This document shows, one piece after another, positions 12,401-21,174 of a stretch of 64,000 nt of DNA. Source of the stretch: Heracleum sosnowskyi (lineage: Eukaryota; Streptophyta; Magnoliopsida; Apiales; Apiaceae). The translations under genes and the position numbers were made by a program. Under the pieces are notes generated by a model. The model was not told where the DNA came from. It did no database searches and saw nothing but the letters and a program-made list of their open reading frames with translations. The stretch lies in contig CM061245.1 in the NCBI GenBank assembly GCA_030848705.1, positions 64,196,006 to 64,260,005 on the forward strand, read 5' to 3'. The first letter of the stretch is position 1; each line of letters opens with the position of its first letter.

Positions 12401-12874
12401 TAGATACGCCTCACAACCTTGCCTTAATAACCTCTTAGCCTGAATCATCGTCAGGAACCTCTTTCTTTGTTTCTCTCCTCTAAATATTATCTCTTTCTTT
12501 TCTAGGGTAATCAAAGTAACCCTCTTATTCTTACAATCAATACTTGCATCATGCTCAGTCAACCAATCCATCCCTAATATCACATCAAATTCACCTAACT
12601 TAAAAGGTAACAAGTCAACATAAAAACGATTTCCCAAAATCTCTATCTCACAACGGGGATAATATGAACTGACCGCGATACGATCCTGATTAGCTATCTC
12701 TATAGTCAACACTCCACCTAAAGGTTTCATTACGCAATTCAATCTACGAGCAAACGTTTCAGAAATAAAAGACTTCGTCGCTCCTGAATCTATTAACACT
12801 TGTGCAGGAATAGAATTTACTAGAAGTGTACCTGCCACCACGTCGGAATCTCTCACTGCTTCTCCCATTGACAT
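9473..12874 (-). CDS. Tekay A pol: protease, RT, RNase H, integrase, chromodomain
   Basis: An uninterrupted 1133-residue polyprotein. Aspartic protease: DSG at 29-31. RT about 215-400 with FIDD at 361-364. RNase H about 500-620. Integrase zinc-binding region about 716-760 (CFTCQ), then a DDE core with D789, D850 and E886, a D-35-E spacing that is canonical. The C-terminus (about 1080-1133, including ALVRVLWRNPKVEESTWELE) is a chromodomain-like module of the kind thought to steer chromoviruses to heterochromatin. All catalytic residues are present. The frame is the same as gag and is separated from it by TAA AAT, with ATG at 12874. Expression would need readthrough, reinitiation or a variant without the stop. 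Confidence 0.95.
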   Translation of the reverse strand: MSMGEAVRDSDVVAGTLLVNSIPAQVLIDSGATKSFISETFARRLNCVMKPLGGVLTIEIANQDRIAVSSYYPRCEIEILGNRFYVDLLPFKLGEFDVILGMDWLTEHDASIDCKNKRVTLITLEKKEIIFRGEKQRKRFLTMIQAKRLLRQGCEAYLAYVIDIDKEVSKLEDIPVVNEFPDVFPEELPGLPPDREIEFAIDLVPGAEPVSKAPYRMAPVEMKELADQLQDLLEKGIIRPSVSPWGAPVLFVKKKDGSMRLCIDYRELNKLTIKNKYPLPRIDDLFDQLKGAVHFSKIDLRSGYHQLKIRPDDIPKTAFRTRYGHYEFLVMAFGLTNAPAAFMDLMNRIFKRYLDKFVVVFIDDILIYSRTEEEHADQLRIVLETLRQERLYAKFSKCEFWLKEVHFLGHVVSSEGIKVDPAKIEAVKDWERPRTPTEVRSFLGLAGYYRRFVQDFAKIATPMTKLTRKSERFIWNDKCEEGFQELKKRLTTAPVLMLPDDQGHFVIYSDASYKGLGCVLMQHDKVIAYASRQLRPHEQKYPTHDLELAAIVFALKIWRHYLYGERCEIYTDHKSLKYIFTQKELNMRQRRWLELIKDYDVSINYHPGKANVVADALSRKERLNTLMMTKELYKEFEKLEIEVINPKDATEMIYTMAFQPELLEKIRKCQERVMNDDVSKMTGEEICSQPDDKGILRFASRIWIPNVTELKSEILHEAHNSKYSIHPGSTKMYRDLKTNFWWPDMKREIAEWVSKCFTCQRVKAEHQRPSGLLQPLEIPEWKWEHIAMDFVVGLPRTKANHDAIWVIVDRLTKSAHFLPINERFSLDKLVHIYIKEIVVRHGVLVSIVSDRDPRFNSRFWRSFQECLGTELRMSTAYHPQTDGQSERIIQTIEDMLRTCALDFEGSWDDHLPLVEFSYNNSFHASIGMPPYEALYGRKCRSPVYWEEVGERKMIGPELVQRTKEVVQLIQRRLITAQDRQKKYADLARKDVGFEEGEQVLLKVSPWKGLVRFGKKRKLSPRYVGPFEILKKVGEVAYELALPPHMQHVHNVFHVSMLKKYRPDSNHVIEYEPIEVQADLSYVERPIQILDRKEKVLRNKTVALVRVLWRNPKVEESTWELESEMLEKYPQLFP

Positions 12875-12877
12875 ATT

Positions 12878-14086
12878 TTAGGTCCTGGCTAACGGCTGGA
12901 CGTTAACAACTGGGGGTGCTTCAATTGCCCGAATCATATTGTTCACGGTTGCTGGTGCTCTGCAGTCCTTAATCATGTGACCTGGTTTCTTACACCGATG
13001 ACACACGATGCCTATCTTGCAATCCCGGGAATAATGTCCCTTCTGATTGCATTTAAAGCATGTGACATTCAATCGATGGCATATCCCTAGATGTCGCTTC
13101 CCGCATGTCTTGCATTCTGGTAGTGGGGGTCTAGAAAGTCCCTGCTGACTGCCGGTTAGTAGACGGTTATCTTGTCCTACATTTCCGGTGTCTGGTTTCC
13201 TAAAACTTGTATTCCTTCCGTGCTGAAATCCCAGTTTCTTATTTGCTTGCCCTTGAAAACTTCCCTGCTGCTGTCCCTTATCGGGTATCCCTGCTTTCCT
13301 TTTCTTGTTCTCCCTCTCTTTCATGTAAGAATCACTCTCTGTCTTCGCAATCATTGCCTTTTGGACCACCGCTGCATAGGTGTCCAACTCCAATACAGCT
13401 AACTTACTACGAATCCAAGACCTCAGTCCCTGCTGGAACCTCTTGGCCTTCTTCTTTTCCGTATCCACATAGGTTGGAACAAACCTTGACAACTCCGTAA
13501 ACCTTGTTTCATATTGGGGCACTGTCATGCTTCCCTGCTTTAATTCCAAAAACTTCAATTCCATCTGATCTCTCATATAGTCCGGAAAATACCTTTCCAA
13601 AAACAACTCTGTAAATCTTGCCCACGTAATTAATCCTTCGGGCTCCATAGCCCTACTCGTTTCCCACCAATAACTGGCCTCGTTCTTCAGAAAATAGCTT
13701 GCATACTCCGTCTTCTTATCCTCTGTCACCTCTATCAAGGTAAAAGCCTTTTCCATCTCTTTCAACCATGCCTTAGCCTCTACAGGGTCTGCTGATCCTT
13801 TAAATTCTGGAGGTTTTGCTGCCTGGAAAGATTTGAACGTAACTGCCGGTGCTGCTTGCTGGTGCTGTTGTTGATGTTGCTGATGCTGATGTTGCTGATG
13901 CTGTTGCTGCTGTTCTAAGAGCTGTTGCTGAAATGCACGTTGCTGCTGTGCTAATGCGGCAGTCTGTTGAGTAAGGGTATTTAACAACTGGATTACCATC
14001 GGGTCCACGCGGCCCGTGGGAGGTGTATTTTGTTGACCTTCTTGGTCAGAGGTATCAGTTGAACGGGTTTGTCGTCTAGGAGCCAT
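12878..14086 (-). CDS. Tekay A gag polyprotein
   Basis: 402 residues from ATG at 14086. Order: basic N-terminus, a Gln/His-rich stretch (about 40-80), a capsid domain of the Retrotrans_gag type (about 85-255, with KPPEFKGSADP, FLKNEASYWWE and FLERYFPDYMRDQ), a Gln/Lys-rich linker, then two CCHC zinc knuckles (CFKCNQKGHYSRDC and CHRCKKPGHMIKDC), preceded by a further Cys/His cluster. It forms the virus-like particle and binds element RNA. The stop TAA at 12878-12880 is in frame with pol. Confidence 0.93.
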   Translation of the reverse strand: MAPRRQTRSTDTSDQEGQQNTPPTGRVDPMVIQLLNTLTQQTAALAQQQRAFQQQLLEQQQQHQQHQHQQHQQQHQQAAPAVTFKSFQAAKPPEFKGSADPVEAKAWLKEMEKAFTLIEVTEDKKTEYASYFLKNEASYWWETSRAMEPEGLITWARFTELFLERYFPDYMRDQMELKFLELKQGSMTVPQYETRFTELSRFVPTYVDTEKKKAKRFQQGLRSWIRSKLAVLELDTYAAVVQKAMIAKTESDSYMKERENKKRKAGIPDKGQQQGSFQGQANKKLGFQHGRNTSFRKPDTGNVGQDNRLLTGSQQGLSRPPLPECKTCGKRHLGICHRLNVTCFKCNQKGHYSRDCKIGIVCHRCKKPGHMIKDCRAPATVNNMIRAIEAPPVVNVQPLART

Positions 14087-14505
14087 ATCGCTGATGAATA
14101 AACAATAATTGGCTTAATCAAACAGTTCATATAAGAGAAGGAAGGATCACAATTGATATCTCGAAGGTTTACAGATCTTCTCAACGGTGTATGGATACAC
14201 TCGTTGCAATAAGTAGAATAACAGTTATGATGCTGGAAATGAATGACAGGGGAATAAATATAGTTCTATAAAAGAGGTTTATCATATATATATAGATAGA
14301 GTTGGTACAAGCGTAGAACGCTTCAAAAGAAAATATATCATGGCTGAACCATAACTGCCGACCAGCAATACAACAACAAAAATGCAACAACAACCCGAGG
14401 CGTTCCTATAAGCCCGGTGCACTGCTGATTCTACAATATGCATCTATATACTAACTATCTAGAAACCATACATCCATGTCACATCTGTCTGCTACTAATA
14501 CCTGC
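14087..14505 (-). other. Tekay A spacer between the 5' ORF and gag
   Basis: About 420 bp with no coding frame that I can support. It is part of the untranslated leader or an intergenic spacer of the element. I see no terminator or structured RNA. Confidence 0.4.
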
Positions 14506-15057
14506 TCACAGATCACCTGCTCCTGCCGGCCATAACGGGGGTCCTGAAATCTCTGCAATCTCACTCATCGCATAATCCAAAATCTGTCTCATCCCTGCTA
14601 CTGTCTCTCCCTCTCGACTAGAAGCTAATCCGTGCAATCGAGTCTCAACCAAAGTCCTCGTAACCCTAAACCTCATCTGAATGTCTCTCATCTGATCTCT
14701 AAGTCTGTCTCTCTCTCTGACAGCGGCTGCCTCGATCGAACGAATCCTACCCATCTCCATAACCTGTCCATAAAGGTACTCCTTCTCTCTACTCACCCTC
14801 TGATACACATGGTGTGGAACTGGTGGCTCACATAACTGATACAAAGGCCCACAAACTGATGCCTGAGACATTGGTGCTGGGGCTACTTGTCGGAGTGGAA
14901 TAGGACAAGGTATCTGATCTCTCCTGACTACTGGGTCCTGATGCATAGGCTGATATCGCACTGGCCGAGACGGTCCTGCTCTCTCAACGGGTGTAGGTAT
15001 CTCTGCTATCGTATCCTCGGAAGGGTCTGAGTCTGAACTAGAACTAGGGGGCTGCAA
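14506..15057 (-). CDS. Uncharacterised ORF between the 5' LTR and gag of Tekay A
   Basis: About 183 codons are open from 15057 to a TGA at 14506, but the frame begins with TTG, not ATG. The first in-frame Met is about residue 38. Just upstream on the minus strand is TTATAATTGCAG, a good splice-acceptor-like sequence, so the ORF may be a second exon. The N-terminal third is Pro/Ser-rich (SSSSDSDPSEDT). The middle and C-terminus (about 85-170) are rich in Arg, Glu and Met with heptad-like spacing suggesting a coiled coil (REKEYLYGQVMEM, RERDRLRDQMRDIQ). I recognise no family. It may be translated, but nothing in the sequence proves it. Confidence 0.4.
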   Translation of the reverse strand: MQPPSSSSDSDPSEDTIAEIPTPVERAGPSRPVRYQPMHQDPVVRRDQIPCPIPLRQVAPAPMSQASVCGPLYQLCEPPVPHHVYQRVSREKEYLYGQVMEMGRIRSIEAAAVRERDRLRDQMRDIQMRFRVTRTLVETRLHGLASSREGETVAGMRQILDYAMSEIAEISGPPLWPAGAGDL

Positions 15058-15183
15058 TTATAACCACATTTAATTACTACGCGTAATATCCCTAGTTGAC
15101 CTCCTAATATCCTTACGTGAATTCCTAACTCTCTATGTTATCCTGGACCCTAAGTCCTAACTTGTTTCAAATGCCATAACCTG

Positions 15184-15199
15184 TTGCTCTGATACCAAC
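15184..15199 (-). other. Primer-binding site of Tekay A
   Basis: On the minus strand GTTGGTATCAGAGCAA directly follows the LTR terminus GGGCGTCACA. It matches the 3' end of plant initiator methionine tRNA (TGGTATCAGAGC), the usual primer for chromoviruses. Confidence 0.9.
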
Positions 15200-18100
15200 T
15201 GTGACGCCCTCCAAACCCGGGTACAGATTTGAGGAGTCATCCGACCAACGGAACACTATTTAACACATGCATAATATATATAAAGACACAATTACCCCTT
15301 GACCAAGACCGCATCCAGATTATTGCAATGAACACAAGCTACTACAATCTTTTATTATTACAATACCAGTTTTATCAGAGTTATTACATCACAACTAAAG
15401 TTCAAATCTAGACATTAATCTAGAAAAGCAAAACAACAACTACCCTGCCAATAACAATGACTCGAGGGGCTCTCCTGGCTGCTGGTGAACTATCGGTCAC
15501 GCTATGCCAACTCATACTCTCGCTTCACTGGAATAGGGTTAGAAAACAACAAGCAAGAGTGAGCCAAAAATTGCTCAGCAAACATCAACGAATCATTTCT
15601 ATCACAGTTGTAAGGATATGAATTTATGATATCAGAATCAACAATATTTAGCTAACACATGCTTTGTATCAATAATGATTGAAGTAAAGAATTAGAATTT
15701 GGCTTATACATTTTATTCAAATCAAAGGTTGTGCTGCTGGCCAGCCACGCATCAACCCCGGACTAGCTCATGTCATAGTCCTCTACTGGATCCCAGGCCA
15801 ATCTGGGCCTTAAGTTATTCCGACCATAAATATGGCCCGACCAATTACTGGTCCATTTTTAAAAACACATGCCAAATCTATAATAGGGTATAAACAATAA
15901 CATGCTCAATAAGATAAACTGAATGTATAGTAATTGCAAAAGAGCTTCAACTGTTCAGTATCAACGAAGATCGAGAAAGAATCATGGAGTAATTTCAATG
16001 GTACAGTGTACTCATTCAATAAGGAAATCAATATTGGTAATCGTTAATCAATGACCGTAATCGGTAGTCAAGATGGAAGTCAAATAATCAATGGTTGTCA
16101 ATGATAATCAAAGGATGATAAATAACAACAATAGGTGGTAAACAATAATCAAGTGAATTGGAAATAAGGGTTTCCGATGCAGATCAAATCAAAGAATCAA
16201 GAATCTCTAAGGAAATGGAATCAGTTGTCCAAATGCGGTTAAAAGATTGATAATTTGAATTGTTCTGGGGATAACAGTATTCAAGTAATCAAGACAATAA
16301 TAAATTTTATCACAAGTAAGGGCACAGATACTTGCCTGGTCTAAGCTGCTGTCGGATCGACTCTGCTCACTCTACTTTCCCCTTTCCCTTGCTCCGGGAA
16401 CTCGATTCTATAATTAAACAACTCATCACAATAAGTCTAACTATTCTCGTTCTACTCTCGACACTTATTCAACCAATAATCACATTTAAACAAGTAACCG
16501 GTTACGTATCGGACGTCCGGTCTAGTTTACGATATTTAAAACTCAGATATTTGCCCTAGTACGGGCATATACAGACTATAAAACACAACACACAATTAAT
16601 ATGAACCATATAGCACTTATAAACATTTTTAAAACATCATACGGAACTTATTCGAATTTTCATAAGTCATTACTAATTTTTAAATCAAAAATCGGATTTT
16701 TAAATCCAATATAAACATTTAAATGAAAATAAATCAATTAATAAAATTAATTGACACTCTTTAAATACTCAAGCTATTTTTAAATAATTAAATAGGCTTG
16801 AAAATAATTAAACTGAATTTTTAATTAATTAAATCTAATTAATAATTAATTTTTAAGAATTAATTGATTAAAAGAATTAACCAATTAATTAATAAATTAA
16901 TTATTAATTAAAAATAATTAAAATAATTAAGTTTAATCAATTTTCGGATTTAAAATAATAAATATAATTTATCAGAATTTTTCTGATATTAAAATATATT
17001 TTTAAAATAGAAATATGAATTTTTAAAGTTTTTAAACTATTTTCGAATTAAATTTAAAAATAAAATTCAAAAACAGTTTTCTGAAAATGAATTAGGGTTT
17101 TGAAGATTGAAATCGGGTCGAAAAATCGGGTAAACGGGTCGGGAAGAACAATTCCGGGTCGCCAAGAACAACCCACCGGATTCTGGGTTTTCCAGAATCC
17201 GGCCGGTCTCCGGCCGCCGGAATTCTTCGATTCCGTCCAAACACAAATCAAACCAGAGGGCTTTTGTTCGCCTTTTCAAGCCAAACAAAACCCACACATC
17301 AAAACATCTGTCCCTAGCCGGAATCGTGCCCAGAATCCGTTCAAAGAATTCTCCGGCAACGACCTCGGCCGGAAACCCGATCTACCTATTCCGTACATGA
17401 AACTCAAAGATTAATATACCAAAATGAAGCTTATAACTCATACAATAAAAGCCCTTTATCAAAAACAATGTCAGATCAATATCAAGAACGTACGAATCGA
17501 AAGAAGAAATCGGGTCAAAACCCGAAATCAAAACCCGACTAAATTGAACATAAACATGAAATTAAAGCATGGATTCTTGCTAATTAGAACCCTAGGAACA
17601 TGTTAGAAGCAACCAATTGAACGGAGAATCAACAGAATGAAAATCCCCAAATCGAATCAAGAACCCTAGTTATAATTCGAAACTTGTAAAATCAATATAA
17701 AATCGAATACTTACCAGATGATGATGAGGTTGGAAGATTCTGAAACTAGATTTTTGGAGCTTTGATTTGAGTATAAGAACTTCAAATTTGGACTTCAATA
17801 ACACTTAGAACGAATTGATTGAAGATCAAGAACACAAAAATAATTTTTGGGAATTTCGGATTTTTTGAGTAATTGCTGAAGATTTGCTATGAGTTATGAA
17901 GTCTGATTTGTCTTTTTATATTTCTGGAAAAATAATACCCCAAATAACATTTTTGGATCGATATTGATTCGTTAGATCGTTTAAAAACCCTAATTAGGTC
18001 AAAAACACGTTTTACGAAAAATAAGGGGTTAAAAAGGTTGATGATTATCCAAATTGATATATATCATTATATAACTAATGCTCAAGAATACTAGGGCTAT

Positions 18101-18498
18101 AACAACTTCAATATTGATATAGAACGATAAATCCGTCCCCTTAAGCAATTAGGGTTCGGAACGATTTTTCCTTCTTCGGATCAAAAATTGAAATTGATTT
18201 GCAGAATCAAATAGGTAGGGTTAAATAGAATCCCATAACCCTTTCGATAACGATTCGAATACGAAAGACGAAGAATTAAAAATGAATGTACAAAATTTCA
18301 ACGGGGCCTTGAATTATCAAAACGGCTCAAATTTGAAGAAAATTCCAAATGACGAAATTTTTTGAAAGGGGCTTCTGACTCACCATTTAGCACATAATCA
18401 CACACTAAATATCATATAATAATATTCCAATATTCCAAAATAAATATTTTAGATTTAATATATCATTTAATCAAATAATAAAATTCACGGATATTACA
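15200..18498 (-). repeat. 5' LTR of Tekay A
   Basis: Direct repeat of 6136-9433, from TGTGACGCCC to GGATATTACA, followed by the TSD AGCAG at 18499-18503. In minus sense this is the promoter-bearing LTR. It differs from its partner by scattered single-base changes and three or four 1-bp indels. Confidence 0.95.
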
Positions 18499-18503
18499 AG
18501 CAG

Positions 18504-18852
18504 GCTTTCCATTCTTCTTGTGAGTGATCTGACACTTCTCTCTTTCAAAGGAAACAGCATATCCTCTGTCACAGAACTGACTGATGCTGAGAAGATTGAA
18601 CGTCAGACCTTCCACAAATGAAACATCTTCAATGATAACATTTCCGTACTTCAAACAGCCATATCCTTTCGTAATACCCTTGCTGTTATCTCCAAAGGTA
18701 ACTACTGGGCCAGCTTTCACAACCACATCTGATAGCAGGGCTCTATCTCCGGTCATATGCCTTGAACAGCCACTGTCCAGAATCCACATAACTCGGTTTA
18801 CCTGTTTAACTCCCTGCAATATCAGATTGATTAGTCCTTCTTCGGAGCCCAA
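18504..18852 (-). pseudogene. Sirevirus protease region, truncated at the Tekay A insertion
   Basis: The copia aspartic protease motif WILDSGCSRHMTG is followed by the conserved FGDNSKG...G.G segment and LLSISQFCDRGY. The frame then reaches KKNGKPA at the Tekay A target site. The listed frame opens at a TTG, not an ATG. It is shifted relative to the gag frame ending at 18831, so either the element uses ribosomal frameshifting or, more likely, an indel has broken a single gag-pol frame. The other side of the target site resumes deep inside integrase. Confidence 0.8.
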
Positions 18853-21068
18853 AATTGATTGGGTCCGGCATACTTAAAAAACTGGCCTTTGTCAGGCAAA
18901 ACAACATTTCTAACTAAAACTACTTCATCCTCTTTCACATAAGAGCGTTTCCATTTATAGCCAGCCTTAACACATTTCTGAGTAGGCTTAGGGATAAATG
19001 AATCCACTTTAATATTAGGAGGATTAGTAGTCTTTGCTTTAACATGCTTCTTATTATTAACATGTTGACGTGGTGCAGTCTTATCACTAGATACATGCTT
19101 TTTATTAAAGAAAGCATACATAACATTAAAAGCACAAGACATGCAATTACTCACACCACATGCTTTATGAGAAGAATTAATAGCAGGCATGTTAGAACAA
19201 TTGTTTTGATCCAACTTATGGATATCTGATTTAGTCTTTTTAGTTGTAGCAACTTTGACTGGAATATCAGATATGCACTTTTTGGATTGCTCAGCTTCTA
19301 AAGCAACATCTTCTTCATGAATCTCCTCAGCAATAATGATAGAGTATTCATTCATAGGCTCTGCCTCAGACTCCTTACAGAAGGGTGTTTTAATACCCTT
19401 AAGTATATATAGAACAGCCTTCCCTTCAGATTTGAAGTTACAAGGGGAATTAATTCCAAGAAGTCCAATAGCCTCATTATAATCATACCCTATACTGACA
19501 TGATTACCAACAGCTTGCTTATTCAGAATTTCTTTAGCAGTCTTACAAGAACTGAAATAAGCATTAGCTTTGGTCTTAAGCTCACTAATTTGATCTTTGA
19601 GAATGGTTTCCAGTTGAATATAACATTTAACCCTATTCTCAAGAAAAGCAATTTTCTCAGTAAGTTCATCCTGATTAACATGCACAAGTTTCAATTCTTT
19701 TAATTCCTTTTCAAGATTTGTGTTTAAAAGATTTATTCTATCATTTTCAGTGCGTGCACAACTTATGGTGCCACCAAGATGATAAATCATTTCAGCGTCA
19801 GTAAAGGTTACCTCTGACATGTATCTGGATGAAGTGCTTTCCTCTTTAGCCATTAAAGCAAGGTTCCCAATCTCACCTGCTTCTTCATCACTGTCAGTGT
19901 CATCCCAACTCTTTCCCTCAGCAACATATGCTTTCCCAATCTTGTTCTTCTTGCTAGAATCAAATGTGTTTCTGGTCACTTGCTTTGGCTTCCTGCACTC
20001 AGTAGCAAAGTGACCCAACTCATTGCAATTGTAGCATCTGATTATGCTCCTATCCACAGTTCCAGTTTTGTAGCCACCCCTTGTGCCACTTGAAGATGAA
20101 GATCCACCTCTCTGAAATCTGGGTCTGAACTTAAGATTGGGATTCCTCTTGAATCTGAACTTCCCAAATTTCCTGACTATCAAAGCCAAGTCACCATCCT
20201 CCAGCTGATCAAGTTCTTCTAAAGAATAGAAGTCACCACCAGATTGATCAATGGATGTTAATCCATATTCAGCATCAATAACATTCATGTGAGAACTAGA
20301 AGGTTGAACAGCCTTCACTTCCAGTCTCTGTGGGACTTCAGCAGCCAATGCAGTAGAGGTACCAACAATTTTCCCAGTTCCATACAGCTCCCTTTGTTGA
20401 ATCTGCTCCAGCTCATAGGTCTTCAGCACACCATACAATCTTTCCAAAGCAATCTCATTCATATCTCTTGCTTCTCTAATGGCAGATATTTTGTGCTCCA
20501 AATGAGGTGGTAGGGTAAGAAGGAACTTCTTGTTAATCTCCTTGTTGGTGTAGTGCTTCCCATTGAGATTCAGATCATTGATTAATTTGTTGTATCTTTC
20601 AAAAACCTGAGAGATACCTTCACCAGGGTTTGATCTGAAATGCTCATATTGTGAAGTGAGAATTTCCAGCATATTCTCCCTAACTTCTTCTGTCCCCTCA
20701 TTGATTATCTCTATGGTTCCCCAAATATGTTTGGCAGTTTCACAATTTAGGACATGATTATGCATGATAGGATCAAGACTCTCAATAAGGATCAACTGAA
20801 GACAGGAATCCAAGGTAACATCCTCTTTCTCATCAGGAGTGTATTCCTTGGGATCTTTAGGGTACATTCTAGCAGCCCTAGTCACAACATTATTCTCAAC
20901 AACTTCAGGATCAATAATCATAGGGAGTTTGGGACCACTCTTCAGCACATCCAAGTATTTAGGATTTGTAACCTTAAGAAATAGGAGCATTTTCTTCTTC
21001 CACATTGGATAATGCTCCTTGCTGAATATTGGGATTTTAACTGTCCCCACTTTCTGTGCAGTAGACAT
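18831..21068 (-). CDS. Sirevirus gag
   Basis: 745 residues from ATG at 21068. Residues about 10-225 form a copia gag domain of the UBN2 type (PMWKKKMLLFL, TAKHIWGTIEII, EGISQVFERYNKLINDL). A linker rich in Gly, Ser and Arg follows, then one CCHC knuckle (CYNCNELGHFATEC, about 347-360). A long extension of about 370 residues contains an acidic segment (SWDDTDSDEEAGEIG) and a heptad-patterned stretch (about 445-510). Gag of this length, with a long part after the knuckle, is typical of Sireviruses. The frame stops at 18831 just before protease. The knuckle and capsid are intact. Confidence 0.88.
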   Translation of the reverse strand: MSTAQKVGTVKIPIFSKEHYPMWKKKMLLFLKVTNPKYLDVLKSGPKLPMIIDPEVVENNVVTRAARMYPKDPKEYTPDEKEDVTLDSCLQLILIESLDPIMHNHVLNCETAKHIWGTIEIINEGTEEVRENMLEILTSQYEHFRSNPGEGISQVFERYNKLINDLNLNGKHYTNKEINKKFLLTLPPHLEHKISAIREARDMNEIALERLYGVLKTYELEQIQQRELYGTGKIVGTSTALAAEVPQRLEVKAVQPSSSHMNVIDAEYGLTSIDQSGGDFYSLEELDQLEDGDLALIVRKFGKFRFKRNPNLKFRPRFQRGGSSSSSGTRGGYKTGTVDRSIIRCYNCNELGHFATECRKPKQVTRNTFDSSKKNKIGKAYVAEGKSWDDTDSDEEAGEIGNLALMAKEESTSSRYMSEVTFTDAEMIYHLGGTISCARTENDRINLLNTNLEKELKELKLVHVNQDELTEKIAFLENRVKCYIQLETILKDQISELKTKANAYFSSCKTAKEILNKQAVGNHVSIGYDYNEAIGLLGINSPCNFKSEGKAVLYILKGIKTPFCKESEAEPMNEYSIIIAEEIHEEDVALEAEQSKKCISDIPVKVATTKKTKSDIHKLDQNNCSNMPAINSSHKACGVSNCMSCAFNVMYAFFNKKHVSSDKTAPRQHVNNKKHVKAKTTNPPNIKVDSFIPKPTQKCVKAGYKWKRSYVKEDEVVLVRNVVLPDKGQFFKYAGPNQFWAPKKD

Positions 21069-21160
21069 CTTTTGAGATTTTTAGAATAAAAATAAAAATT
21101 TCAGAGTTAAGAAAAAAAATCTCAAACAATTGGATCTTTGATTAGTATATCAATCAAAAG

Positions 21161-21174
21161 GCTCTGATGCCAAT
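21161..21174 (-). other. Primer-binding site of the Sirevirus
   Basis: On the minus strand ATTGGCATCAGAGC directly follows the LTR end CCTAACA. It matches initiator Met tRNA except for C in place of T (TGGCATCAGAGC against TGGTATCAGAGC). About 90 bp of leader separate it from gag. Confidence 0.8.

Larger units (their letters stand above)
6136..18498 (-). mobile_element. Complete Tekay-type Ty3/gypsy chromovirus (Tekay A)
   Basis: A 12.4-kb element on the minus strand with two direct LTRs (6136-9433 and 15200-18498), an initiator-Met-type PBS, a purine tract, an ORF upstream of gag, gag, and a pol that ends in a chromodomain-like segment. The order PR-RT-RH-IN plus chromodomain defines a chromovirus; the long LTRs suit Tekay/Del. 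TSD AGCAG is exact. By eye the LTRs differ at only about a dozen positions in 3.3 kb, so the insertion is recent. Gag and pol have no disabling frameshift; only one in-frame TAA separates them. It is the best candidate in the window for an autonomous element. Confidence 0.93.
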
